Positions 54,247 through 64,000 of a stretch of 64,000 nucleotides of DNA are shown here, one piece after another (position 1 is the first letter of the stretch; each line of letters opens with the position of its first letter). Source of the stretch: Lucinisca nassula. Its lineage: Eukaryota; Mollusca; Bivalvia; Lucinida; Lucinidae. Location: NCBI GenBank assembly GCA_963580285.1, contig OY757011.1, forward strand, positions 119,231,874-119,295,873, in the 5' to 3' direction. The notes under the pieces were generated by a model, which searched no databases, was not told where the DNA came from, and saw only the letters and a program-made list of their open reading frames with translations. The translations under genes were made by a program, and so were the position numbers.

Positions 54247-54968
54247 TTAGCTCACCTGGGCCGAAGGCTCCAGGGGAGCTTATAGTATAGTGGGTCGTCC
54301 GTCCGTCGTCCGTCCGTCCACACTTTTGAGCAGCTATATCTCTGTATCCTGCAGGCTGATCTCAATCATTTCTCACCTGTAGTATGCCTCTGGTGGGGCA
54401 TTGATGACATAAACTTTTTTTTGAAATCGCTCTAAAACTTTGGTTCCTATGGCAACCACAAGGTCCCATAGACTTACTATGGGAAAATGCTTGTCATCAC
54501 CGTAGCGCCTTCAGTTTTAATCGGATCTTTCTGAAACTTACATGTAAGGTGACTGGGGATAAAAGCTCGGATGAGTTCGAAAACCGGCCAAGTCGGCCCA
54601 TTTATCATAGAGTTACGTCCCTTTGATTGCTGAAAATGCCCATTTTCGACCTTGTCATCACCGTAGCCCCTTCAGTTTTGATCAGATCTTTCTGAAACTT
54701 ATATGTAATGTGGCTGGGGATAAAACCTCGGATGAGTTCGATAACCGGCCAAGTCCGCGGGTTTATCATAGAGTTACGTCCCTTTGATTGCTGAAAATGC
54801 CTATTTTTGACCTTGTCATCACCGTAGCCCCTTCAGTTTTGATCGGATCTTTCTGAAACTTATATGTAAGGTGGCTGTGGATAAAATCTCGGATGAGTTC
54901 GAAAACCGTCCAAGTCGACCCTTTTATCATAGAGTAACGTCCTTTTGATTGCTGAAAATGCTGATTTT
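54247..54968 (+). mobile_element. Tandem-repeat element, 3' end lost
   Basis: Head TAGCTCACCTGGGCCGAAGG then CTCCAGGGGAGCT and CGTCCGTCCGTCGTCC. Three and a half units begin CTTGTCATCACCGTAGC (54491, 54653, 54815). It breaks off in mid-unit where the next element starts. Confidence 0.85.
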
Positions 54969-55935
54969 TATACGCCCGTTTTGAAAAAACTGGACGTATT
55001 ATGTTATGGGGTCCGCGTCTGTCCGTCCGTCCGTCCGTCCGTAAACTTTTCGTTTCCGGATAACTCCTCCTACAGTTTTCATCCGATCAAGTTGAAACTT
55101 GGTAGGTAGTAAGACCATGATGTGTAGATGTGCGTAAAGTTTCGAGAATTAACGTTCGCCAAATATTAACAGAGTTATGCCCCTTTGAAAATTTTGTAAA
55201 CATTTTCGTTTCCGGATAACTCCTCCTACAGTTTTCATCCGATCAAGCTGAAACTTGGTAGGTAGTAAGACCATGATGTGTAGATGTGCGTAAAGTTTCG
55301 AGAATTAACGTTCGCCAAATATTATCAGAGTTATGTCCCTTTGAAATTTTTGTAAACATTTTCGTTTCCGGATAACTCCTCCTACAGTTTTCATCCGATC
55401 AAGTTGAAACTTGGTAGGTAGTAAGACCATGATGTGTAGATGTGCGTAAAGTTTCGAGTATTAACGTTCGCCAAATATTAACAGAGTTATGCCCCGTTGA
55501 AAATTTTGTAAACATTTTCGTTTCCGGATAACTCCTCCTACAGTTTTCATCCGATCAAGCTGAAACTTGGTAGGTAGTAAGACCATGATGTGTAGATGTG
55601 CGTAAAGTTTCGAGAATTAACGTTCGCCAAATATTAACAGAGTTATGCCCCTTTGAAATTTTTGTAAACATTTTCGTTTCCGGATAACTCCTCCTACAGT
55701 TTTCATCCGATCAAGCTGAAACTTGGGAGGTAGTAAGACCATGATGTGTAGATGTGGGTAAAGTTTCGAGAATTAACATCCTTCAAATATTAAAAGAGTT
55801 ATGCCCCTTTGAAATTTTTGTAGGTATTTTCATTTCCGGATTACTCCTAGAGTTTTCATCAGATCAAGCTGAAACTTGGTAGGTAGATAAACCTTGATGT
55901 ATACATAGCTCCAGATAATTTTTTATCCCCACTTC
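54969..55935 (+). mobile_element. Tandem-repeat element, ~148 bp period
   Basis: Head TACGCCCGTTTTGAAAAAAC then TGGACGTA and (GTCC)n at 55018-55042. Six units carry TTTCGTTTCCGGATAACTCC, GGTAGGTAGTAAGACCATGA and GCCAAATATTAACAGAGTTA. It ends indistinctly near 55935. Fragments recur at 63000-63280. Confidence 0.87.
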
Positions 55936-56509
55936 GTATTTACTTATCAAAATTAAAACCTTTTCAGTAAACTGAAAAAATGGGTCAGTAAATATACTGA
56001 TCAAATCGGGAGGTCATTTCGTATTTTTATGAACCTGGTTAACTACCGATTCATTACAATTTAAGCTAGTTAATAGTTCACTGATACTGGTTATAAAGAC
56101 ATATCAAGCCAGTAAACACCCTTATGTTTCTGGACAGATGTCTTAGCAAACAGCACACACCCAGATCAGACTACACTTTCTGAACATATTATGCTCAGTG
56201 TTTGCGCTAGCTGGAAAGTTGGAGTGGGGCACTCGATATCAGTAGCGTAGACGCGAATAAAAATACCGTCTGTGTCGTAGGACGCTAAGAAACTTTTATG
56301 ATGCACTGCCAGTTTTTCTGCGTTCATGTTCAAAGACGCCGACGAGACATCTAAGAAGCTTGATAGGACGATAATTCTATTTTCAAATTGAGATGAATAG
56401 TTGTAAATAAGCATGCACTTCGTGCTGGCCTGGCCACCTGCGATTCACAGATCGATATATGCATGAAAACCAAAGTATTACAAGTTGATCCTACTAATTG
56501 TATTTTGGT
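55936..56509. other. No gene recognised
   Basis: A foldback remnant (AAACAGCACACACCCAGATC) near 56150 and an 82-codon minus frame without a recognised domain. Confidence 0.35.
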
Positions 56510-56668
56510 TAAATGTGGTATAGAACACAGCAGACAAAGAGATCAGTCTGTGCAGCGATAAAGAGTGAAAAAACGGTTCCGTTTGAACTAAAATGTAATA
56601 GCACACAACCGTACATTGATGACAATGTTGTGGGGAAAAAAGCGTCGGAATGATAAAAATATGAATAT

Positions 56669-56713
56669 GGGTCACTGATGAGGCCTAATTGGCCTAAACT
56701 AGCTAGTCTGGCC
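56669..56713 (+). ncRNA. Hammerhead ribozyme motif, G12 changed
   Basis: Stem I GGGTCA pairs with TGGCC (56709-56713); CUGAUGA 56675-56681; stem II GGCC-UAAUU-GGCC; then UAAA where GAAA is required (56695). Stem III ACU/AGU; GUC to 56708. Loss of G12, the presumed general base, predicts little or no cleavage. Confidence 0.82.
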
Positions 56714-56753
56714 ATGAAAACATGTACACTCCATACGTTTCAGTTCTGTGGTA

Positions 56754-58458
56754 CAGGGCCTGACAAATCCAAATTTTTGCTCTTGCCCAGCTCAAAATCC
56801 TACTTGCCCAGGATTTTGGATGTCGGGGGGGGGGGGGGGGGGGGGGGGGGGTGATAATGGTGACGATGATGACGACCAACATTTATAAATATAATCCAAG
56901 GTTTCTGTCAAGTTTCAAGCACAACCACTTTCCATTAGGGTCTAGTTATTTCATGTTAGTGTTTATTTCCCTTTGGTGTCTCTGATGGGAGCTCAGGGTT
57001 AATTGTATCGATTCCTGATCATTGCATTCACTTCTATTTATTTCCCTCTGTGCGGTAATACGGTAGAAAATACTGTTGTTGTCACAGCCAATAACGGTAA
57101 CTTTCAAGTTAATTGCTGACATAATACCTTAAACGATTAGCAATTTAAGATACAGTTATATAAACTCATTTAGCTTGACACGCACGATAAACACGAGCTG
57201 CAGCCCAAACGATCAGAAGTGTCAGGGCAGCGAGATAAAAGATTAAAAGAATGCAGTTTATTTAGCTTGGATTTAATGATCCAACCAGAAGACGAGAACC
57301 CACACTATCACAAACGAACCCAAACGTTCACACCCACCCTACAAGCAAGTTCAATGTGATCATCATTTCCGCCATCCAAATCGTCGGCCACAAACCACCA
57401 CTCCCATTTTTCTGCACGCGATCGGTAAATGACGTCATCCGACCATAGCAACACCGCACGTGTTTAACGTCATTGTTTTATTTTAATGGGGCTATCTCTA
57501 TCAGAAAAAAAAAATGTTTGGAACCGGTAAAAATATTTTCTCGATAGCTAAACGGTTGTGGATAGAGGCGCGACTAATCCGCGGTTACCAACATTAAAAC
57601 ATTCGACTTTTTTCCGCCAGCGTCTGCTATTTGGCGCCAAAACATAACCATTCACGAGATAGTAGAATAGTCCGTTTTTACTACCTTAGATGTAGCAAAT
57701 CGTCTTAGGAGCTATTAAATCATTTTCAGATTGATTGTGGATTAAATTTTATGGCAGGGACAAACGCAAATTAGAGACAATCTTATTTTCACACCTTGTC
57801 AAGCTTATCGATAGCGATGGCGGTACACACCACCAGAAATGAAAGACACGCACCGCCGGGCAATCATGTTTAAAGGCATTTATTCTGTAACAGTAAAACA
57901 CACCGTGTGTCCATAATTGTTTTATTGCCCCCTGTGGTATACTGACTTTGGCAGATCAAAGGCGGCCCTTAATAGGGTGATTAGTAGCTCTTGTTGAATC
58001 CCCTGACTGAGACACTTAAGGGGAAAATCAATAATGTACACCAGTCAACAGTAAGTAATTTACTGATTTTCCCCAAGGCGGCCCCTTACCTGTTGAAGAC
58101 AGAGGGCTTCTCTTCAGTGAGCACTGAGGGCTACATAATATTATGTAATGAAATGATAGTCCTCAATAATCAAGAATAAATGCCTTTAATTGGTAATTAT
58201 ATGACAGGGATTAACAACAGTGTCTAAATGAACCGTTATAAAAACATGGATGGTTTCGTCTCTGAATTGCCGACAATGCGGGAATTATTGGATTTACTTA
58301 CTGGTCTAGTTTTACTGTAATTAAGGACTCAAAAGACTGACGATTGTAGACGATTTTTTTGCAGTTGCCCGACCGGGCGTCGAAAGGTCAAAGTGCACCT
58401 GCCCGTCGCGATTTAGGACTTGTCCCGGGCGGCCGGGCAATGGATTTGTCAGCCCCTG
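56754..58458. mobile_element. 1.7 kb CAGGG-ended element, 6 bp TSD
   Basis: CAGGGCCTGACAAATCC and GGATTTGTCAGCCCCTG are inverted (16 of 17); GTGGTA lies directly outside both (56748-56753, 58459-58464). TTGCCC motifs repeat near both ends. hAT-like, non-autonomous; holds a G27 run (56825-56851) and the MITE 57870-58189. The rest shows no transposase. Confidence 0.87.
57870..58189. mobile_element. 320 bp MITE, perfect 17 bp TIRs, TTAA
   Basis: TTAAAGGCATTTATTCT is exactly inverted as AGAATAAATGCCTTTAA. The TTAA edge plus AGG resembles 38371-38920. Inner arms AAGGGGAAAATCA / TGATTTTCCCC form a second stem. Confidence 0.88.
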
Positions 58459-58504
58459 GTGGTATATTCTTTGCTTCCAAAGGATAACCCTTTTATAGTA
58501 CATA

Positions 58505-59008
58505 TTTATTTAATTGTTTCTTTTATCTTCAGAAAAAGATTTAATAAATTCTAACTGTTTCAATTATAACATACATTACATGCGCTGCATCAAATTATGA
58601 ATAAATACTGGTAATCTCGTGCAAATCCGCTATTATAACCGAGATGTGCGGTCATAGCATGTCGGAAAAACTTTATTAACACCTAATACGCCAGTCAATT
58701 TACCGGTTAGTGACAAAAATATATTTTTTTAGCGAATAGATACTTGAACCGTATCAGAAGTAAACAACCATCATGATTCAATAATCAAAGGCATTGGAAA
58801 ACGGCAAGAAACACGTTTTTAAGCGATATGAAACCTTGTGAACAGTGACTGCACATTCAAAGATTTTCAGGAAGACATTTCATGTGAGAGATGTTGAACA
58901 GTCTGATCCAAGTACCTATTCACTTACAACGTAATAGTTTGCATTCAGGCGCATTCTACGGTCGAAACAAAAAGGTTAATGAGTCTACGAACAGCCAAAA
59001 ATTTGTTA
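58505..59008. other. No gene recognised
   Basis: Unassigned AT-rich sequence between repeats. Confidence 0.4.
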
Positions 59009-59009
59009 C

Positions 59010-62000
59010 TTTTTAGCTCACCTGAGCACGAAGTGCTCAAGGTGAGCTTTTGGGATCGGTCTTTGTCCGTCGTCCGTCGTCCGTGCGTCCGTGCGTCCGT
59101 CGTCAACTTTTGCTTTAAACAACTTCTTCTCCAAAACTGCTGGACAGATTTTGATCTAATTTCACAGGAATGCTCCTTGGGTGATCCTCTACCAAAATTG
59201 CTCAAACTATTCTGCTCGGGTGAACAAGATGGCCGCCAGAGCTAAAAATAGAAAAACCTTTAAACGACTTCTCCTGCTTAACCAGTGGATGGATTTTGAA
59301 TTTATTTCACAGGAATGTTCCTTGGATGACCTTCTACCAAAATTGCTCAAACAGTTCCGCTCGGGTGAACAAAATGGCCGCCAGAGCTAAAAATATAAAA
59401 ACCTTTAAAGGACTTCTTCTCCTTAACAAGTGGATGGATTTTGAAATCATTGCACAGGAATGTTTCTTGGGTGCCCCTCTACTAAAATTGCTCAAACCGT
59501 TCCGCTCGGGTGAACAAAATGGCCGCCAGAGCTAAAAATAGAAAAACCTTTAAACGACTTCTTCTCCTTAACCAGTGGATGGATTTTGAAATTAATGAAC
59601 AGGAATGTTCCTTGGGAGCCCCTCTACTAAAATTGCTCAAACCGTTCTGCTCGGGTGAACAAAATGGCCGCCAGAGCTAAAAATAGAAAAACCTTTAAAG
59701 GACTTCTTCTCCTTAATCAGTGGATGGATTTCGAAATTACTTCACAGGAATGTTCCTTGGGTGACCCTCTACCAAAATTGCTCAAACTGTTCCGCTCATG
59801 TGAACAAAATGGCCGCCAGAGCTAAAAATAGAAAAACCTTTAAAGGACTTCTTCTCCTTAACCAGTGGATGGATTTCGAAATTACTTCACAGGAATGTTC
59901 CTTGGGTGACCCTGTGCCAAAATTGCTCTAACCATTTTGCTCCAGTGAACAAGATGGCCGCCAGAGCTAAAAATAGAAAAACCTTTAAACGACTTCTACT
60001 CCTTAACTAGTGGATGGATTTTGAAATTACTTCACAGGAAGGTTCCTTGGGTGACCCTCTACCAAAATTGCTCAAACCGTTCCGCTCGGGTGAACAAGAT
60101 GGCCGCCAGAGCTAAAAATAGAATAACGTTTAAACGGCTTTTTCTCCTTAACCAGTGGATGGATTTTGAAATTATTTCAAAGGAATGTTCCTTGTGTGAC
60201 CCTCTACCAGAATTGCTCAAATCGTTCCGCTCGGGTGAACCAAATGGCCGCCAGAGCTAAAAATAGAAAAACCTTTAAACGACTTCTTCTCCTTAACCAG
60301 TGGATGGATTTTGAAATTATTGAACAGGAATGTTCCTTGGGAGCCCCTCTACTAAAATTGCTCAAACCGTTCCGCTCGGGTGAACAAAATGGCCGCCAGA
60401 GCTAAAAATAGAAAAACCTTTAAAGGACTTCTCCTTAATCAGTGGATGGATTTCGAAATTAATTCACAGGAATGTTCCTTGGGTGACCCTCTACCAAAAT
60501 TGCTCAAACTGTTCCGCTCGGGTGAACAAAATGGCCGCCAGAGCTAAAAATAGAAAAACCTTTAAAGGACTTCTTCTCCTTAACCAGTGGATGGATTTCG
60601 AAATTACTTCACAGGAATGTTCCTTGGGTGACCCTCTGCCAAAATTGCTCTAACAATTTCCCTCCAGTGAACAAGATGGCCGCCAGAGCTACAAAATAGA
60701 AAAACCTTTAAACGACTTCTACTCCTTAACTAGTGGATGGATTTTGAAATTACTTCACAGGAAGGTTCCTTGGGTGACCCTCTACCAAAATTGCTCAAAC
60801 CGTTCCGCTCGGGTGAACAAGATGGCCACCAGAGCTAAAAATAGAATAACGTTTAAACGGCTTTTTCTCCTTAACCAGTGGATGGATTTTGAAATTATTT
60901 CAAAGGAGTGTTCCTTGTGTGACCCTCTACCAGAATTGCTCAAACCATTCCGCTCGGGTGAACAAAATGGCCACCAGAGCTAAAAATAGAAAAACCTTTA
61001 AACGACTTCTTCTCAACCAGTGGATGGATTTTGAAATTATTTCACAGGAATGTTCCTTTGGTGAATCTCATCAAAAAATGCTCATACCGTTCCCCTTGGG
61101 TGAACAAAATGGCTGCCAGAGCAAAAATAGAAAAACTTTTAAACGATTTCTTCTCCTTAACCAGTGGATGAATTTTGAAATTATTTCACAGGAATGTTCG
61201 TTTGGTGTCCCTCTACCAAAATTGCTCATACTGTTCAGCTAGGGCGAACAAAATGGCCACCAGAGCTTCTCCTGCTTAACCAGTGGATGGATTATTAGCC
61301 CTGGAGCCAAAAACGGCCTGCCCCGGGGCCCACTGGTTTTACATAGGCTTATATAGGGAAAACCTTTAAAAATCTTCTTGTCTGAAACCAGAAGGCCCAT
61401 GTCTTTGATATTTGGTATGTAGCTTTGTCTAGTGGATCGCTACCAAGATTGTTCAAATTATAGCCCTGGTGCCAAAAACAGCCCCACCCCGGGGCCCACT
61501 GGTTTTACATAGGCTTATATGGAAAACCTTTAAAAATCTTCTTGTCTGAAACCAGAAGACCAAGGTCTTTGATATTTGGTATGAAGCTTCATCTAGTGGA
61601 CCTCTACCAAGATTGTTCAAATTATAGCCCTGGGGCCAAAACCGGCCCCGCCCCGGGGCCCACTGGTTTTACATAGGCTTATATTGGGAAAACCTTTAAA
61701 AATCTTCTTGTCTGAAACCAGAAGGCCCAGGTCTTTGATATTTGGTAAGTAGCTTCGTCAAGTGGACCGTTACCAAGATTGTTCAAATTATAGCCCTTGG
61801 GCCAAAAAATGCCCCCGCGCCAGGGCCCACTGGTTTTACATAGGCTTTTATAGGGAAAACCTTTAAAAATCTTCTCGTCTGAAACCAGAAGGCCCAGGTC
61901 TTTGATATTTGGTATGAAGCGTCATCTAGTGGACCTCTACCAAGATTGTTGAAATTATAGCCCTTGGGCCAAAAATGTCGCCGCCCAGAGACCGATTGGT

Positions 62001-62471
62001 TTTACATAGACTTATAAAGGGAAATTTTTAAAAATCTTCTTCTCTGAAACTGCAAGGCCCAGGTCTTTGATATTTGGTATGGAGCTTCATCTAGTGGACC
62101 TCTACCAAGTTTGTCAAAATTATAGCCCTGGGGCCACAAATGCCCCCCACCCAGGGCCCTTTGGTTTTGCAGAGACTTATATAGCCTGGTGCATAGGCTT
62201 ATGTAGGGAATATCTTTATAAAAATCTTCTTTTCTGAAACAGCAAGGCCCAGGTCTTTGATATTTGGTGTGTAGCGTCATCTAGTGGACCTTTGCCAAGA
62301 TTGTTCAAATTATAGCCTTTGTTTTTGTTTGGTATGAAGCTTCACCTTTAAGACCTCCCTCAACATTATGCACATTAAAGCCCTTCCGCCAATAATGGCC
62401 CTCCCTGGGGCCCACTTGTTACACTATGGATCAGGTGAGCGATCCAGGGCCATCATGGCCCTCTTGTTTTA
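59010..62471 (+). mobile_element. 3.5 kb tandem-repeat element, two arrays
   Basis: Head TTTTTAGCTCACCTGAGCAC then GAAGTGCTCAAGGTGAGC (hairpin), followed by GTCCGTCGTCCG repeats. Array 1 (59100-61265) has about 15 units of 145 bp marked by GAACAA(A/G)ATGGCCGCCAGAG (59222, 59367, 59512 …). Array 2 (61297-62330) has six ~166 bp units marked by CACTGGTTTTACATAGGCTT. The tail GATCAGGTGAGCGATCCAGG then GCCATCATGGCCCTCTTGTT carries a hairpin. Minus and plus frames are repeat translations. HINE/'pearl'-like by structure. Confidence 0.9.
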
Positions 62472-62999
62472 CAAACGACCAGATTAACTAGTGAGTCTAG
62501 ACAACCCGCTTGCTGCTGTTTTAAAACACCAGAGGCATTAAAGGAGTGTACAGACAGATCAAACTGCACAGGCTTGTCTGTTTTCACCTATCCCACAGTC
62601 ATATTTTCCGCTAAAGTATTAATGCAACAAACGTACATGCGGGAAATTATGTGCACGGAAAAAAAGCAAAACATTTGTGAGACCAGTGAAGTGACTAACT
62701 ACAGCTGCAGGTGTGAAAACACGTTTCGGATTATTCTTCTTATTTCTAATCACAGCGGATAGCCGTCGGGTAGAGGAAGGGTATTAATTACATACCCTTT
62801 CATTGTCTTTGAGCTGACAATTGTAGATGGTCATGATACGAAACGTTATGCAAGGATTACTGCGTAAATACGCGCCATATCATTGTCTCCTTCGTAACCT
62901 AAGAAAGGTCTACCGTAAATGGTACGATTTAAATTTTCAACCACTTCGTATTTTGCATTTTTTAATCCGTAATTTACGAAAATACGAAGCTTATCTGGC
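62472..62999. other. No gene recognised
   Basis: Short opposite-strand frames (62574-62762, 62827-63043) without a domain; near 62945-62990 TTCGTATTTTGC / AAAATACGAAGC form a small inverted repeat. Confidence 0.35.
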
Positions 63000-63282
63000 T
63001 CTCTGTAGATGTTCGTAAAGTTTCGAGTATTAACGTCCGCCAAATATTAACAGTTATATCCCTTTGAAATTTTTGTAAACATTTTCGTTTCCGGACATTT
63101 TGATAAAAAACGTCGCATTATGTTATTGACTTCGTGTCCGTTAGGACCGCTTCCGTCCGCCTTTCCGCACATCCGCCCAAAATCTTCTTCTTTTCAGGAT
63201 AACGCCTCTGTCAGTTTTTTGTAAACATTTTCGTTTCCGGACATTTTGATAAAAAACGTCGCATTATGTTATTGAGTTGAGT
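63000..63282 (+). repeat. Scrambled fragments of the 54969-type element
   Basis: GTTCGTAAAGTTTCGAGTAT and CGCCAAATATTAACAG belong to the unit. TTTTCGTTTCCGGACATTTT then GATAAAAAACGTCGCATTAT occurs twice (63079-63127, 63227-63276), fusing unit sequence directly to head-like sequence. Confidence 0.75.
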
Positions 63283-63667
63283 TGAAAATGTTACAAATAA
63301 ACTAGAAATATCAGTCATTTCAGTGCATGATAGAAAAGATACATTAATTATTGCACTATACAAATCACCTGCTACCCCTGTTCGAGTATTATGTGAAAAA
63401 CTGTCAAACCTTCACCAGAAGTACCTTCAAAACAAGACAGTTATTATTCTTGGAGATTTCAACATCAATTGGAACATTGATAATTGTGATAAAACAATTC
63501 TTCATAACCTTCTGGTAAAAACCTTCAAATACAGGCAGGTTATTTCACAACCAACAAACGACCATGGCTCAATAATAGACTTGATATTCACTAACATTCC
63601 AAATGTGGATTCTGGTGTGTGTGAAACATACTACTCAGATCATAACATAATCTGGATAGCTTGGTAA
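63283..63667 (+). pseudogene. Endonuclease (EEP) domain fragment of a retroelement or Helentron
   Basis: The frame (ATG 63323; homology begins slightly earlier) encodes the C-terminal half of an endonuclease/exonuclease/phosphatase fold. IIALYKSPATP is followed by a ~25-residue helix, IILGDFNINW (catalytic D-x-N), QPTNDHGSIIDLIFTN (T…S-x-I-D) and ETYYSDHNIIW (catalytic SDH). The N-terminal half with its N and E residues is missing, and it stops just after the SDH motif. Such domains occur in LINE ORF2 and in Helentrons. The SGVCETYYSDH phrasing and the adjacent tandem-repeat elements make me lean to Helentron, but this is unproven. Confidence 0.75.
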
Positions 63668-63956
63668 ACATTTTGCAGCACCTGCTGCTTGGAGTAAGGC
63701 CTTCAATAGGCAAGATAGAATCATGGTATTCGCTCTAAAGTGTCTATTTAACAGCCACCTTAATACTTAATAACACTCACCCTTAAATATTTGGGAGTCA
63801 TACTGACTCAAATGACTGGAAGTTGTCAAACCATTGTGGCACAAGGATCCATACCAGAAATTGGTGTTTCATTATGTGAGTTTTAACATAGATCCAGATT
63901 AGGAGTAACAAGGAAATGTGCATAAAGAATAATTTTACATTTCTTTAAAAAAAAAA
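63668..63956. other. No gene recognised
   Basis: Unassigned sequence after the endonuclease fragment; an A-run at 63947-63956. Confidence 0.4.
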
Positions 63957-64000
63957 CAGTTGTGTGTACTTGTTAGAATAACCTTCATGAGGTGATTTAA
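63957..64000. repeat. Hairpin-family stem, cut by window end
   Basis: ACAGTTGTGTGTACTTGTTA then GAATAACCTTCATGAGGTGA is the left arm, loop and start of the right arm of the hairpin family; the remainder is outside the window. Confidence 0.75.

Larger units (their letters stand above)
56510..58500 (+). mobile_element. Hammerhead-element fragment split by a DNA element
   Basis: The ribozyme motif 56669-56713 is followed by ATGTACACTCCATACGTTTC and AGTTCTGTGGTA. After the 1.7 kb insert the homology to 30300-30385 resumes at 58459 with GTGGTATATTCTTTGCTTCC and AAAGGATAACCC. Left limit uncertain. Confidence 0.65.

Noticed and set aside
56825..56851. G27 run (and C24 at 50154, G18 near 2307) as G-quadruplex regulators
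   Set aside because: Plain homopolymers inside or next to repeats; lengths may be sequencing or assembly noise and nothing links them to a gene.
59181..61242. Series of 79-117 codon plus-strand frames with near-identical products
   Set aside because: They are translations of the 145 bp tandem unit, start at the ATG in AAGATGGCC or GGATGGATTTTG, and vary with unit indels.
59100..62330. Regular repeat spacing resembling a CRISPR array
   Set aside because: Units are contiguous 145-166 bp tandem repeats with no unique spacers, in eukaryotic DNA with no cas genes.
37892..64000. Downstream TM9SF3 exons
   Set aside because: I looked for the next exon's expected start (phase 1, acidic-Val-Met-Pro then Tyr-Cys) and found no convincing acceptor-linked match; short exons could still be missed.

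Overview
The window looks like nuclear DNA of a mollusc, most likely a heterodont bivalve (clam). That is inferred from an AT-rich, intron-like landscape, one recognisable animal exon, tRNA-headed SINEs, and several families of long non-autonomous elements that combine (GTCC)n tracts with 145-320 bp internal tandem repeats, a style typical of bivalve genomes. Nothing suggests a prokaryote: there are no operons, and most long reading frames are repeat artefacts. No rRNA gene and no intact tRNA gene was seen.

Host gene content is minimal. The only exon I can name with confidence is 37696-37891 (+), an internal exon of a transmembrane-9 superfamily protein (TM9SF3-like), with good acceptor and donor sites. 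I could not find its neighbouring exons, so tens of kb of the window may be introns or flanks of this gene. Two short unassigned reading frames (34256-34540, 42928-43143) are possible genes at low confidence.

Layout. 1-2700: a degenerate tandem array broken by a LINE 3' remnant. 3037-7507: a 4.47 kb element with perfect 45 bp terminal inverted repeats (TIRs), filled with SINEs. 7783-8901: one MITE inside another. 9700-22452: a segmental complex in which a ~2 kb block (X) and a 0.2 kb block (Y) each occur twice, the second pair lying between 1.13 kb inverted arms (17692-18827 and 21318-22452). 23100-24660: SINE, foldback and tandem repeats. 24650-29391: two broken LINEs. 29395-31905: hairpin MITEs and a hammerhead-ribozyme-bearing fragment. 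32470-34180: a third LINE, minus strand. 34200-39200: the least repetitive part, with the TM9SF3 exon and several TTAA-flanked MITEs. 39258-43671: three DNA elements nested inside each other. 44400-53700: MITEs, SINEs and tandem-repeat elements. 54247-55935: two adjacent tandem-repeat elements. 56500-58500: a second hammerhead copy split by a CAGGG-ended DNA element. 59010-62471: a 3.5 kb tandem-repeat element. 63283-63667: an endonuclease-domain fragment.

The most abundant family ('family A', ~300 bp, about 20 copies, 3' end GACGTTAAACCTCAAATC plus CAAA repeats) is clearly a retroposon: at least six copies keep exact 12-14 bp target-site duplications and several are 5' truncated. The most interesting signals are two hammerhead ribozyme motifs, a hairpin-centred MITE family whose stem arms change in a compensatory way between copies, the large inverted duplication, and the nested-transposon block.
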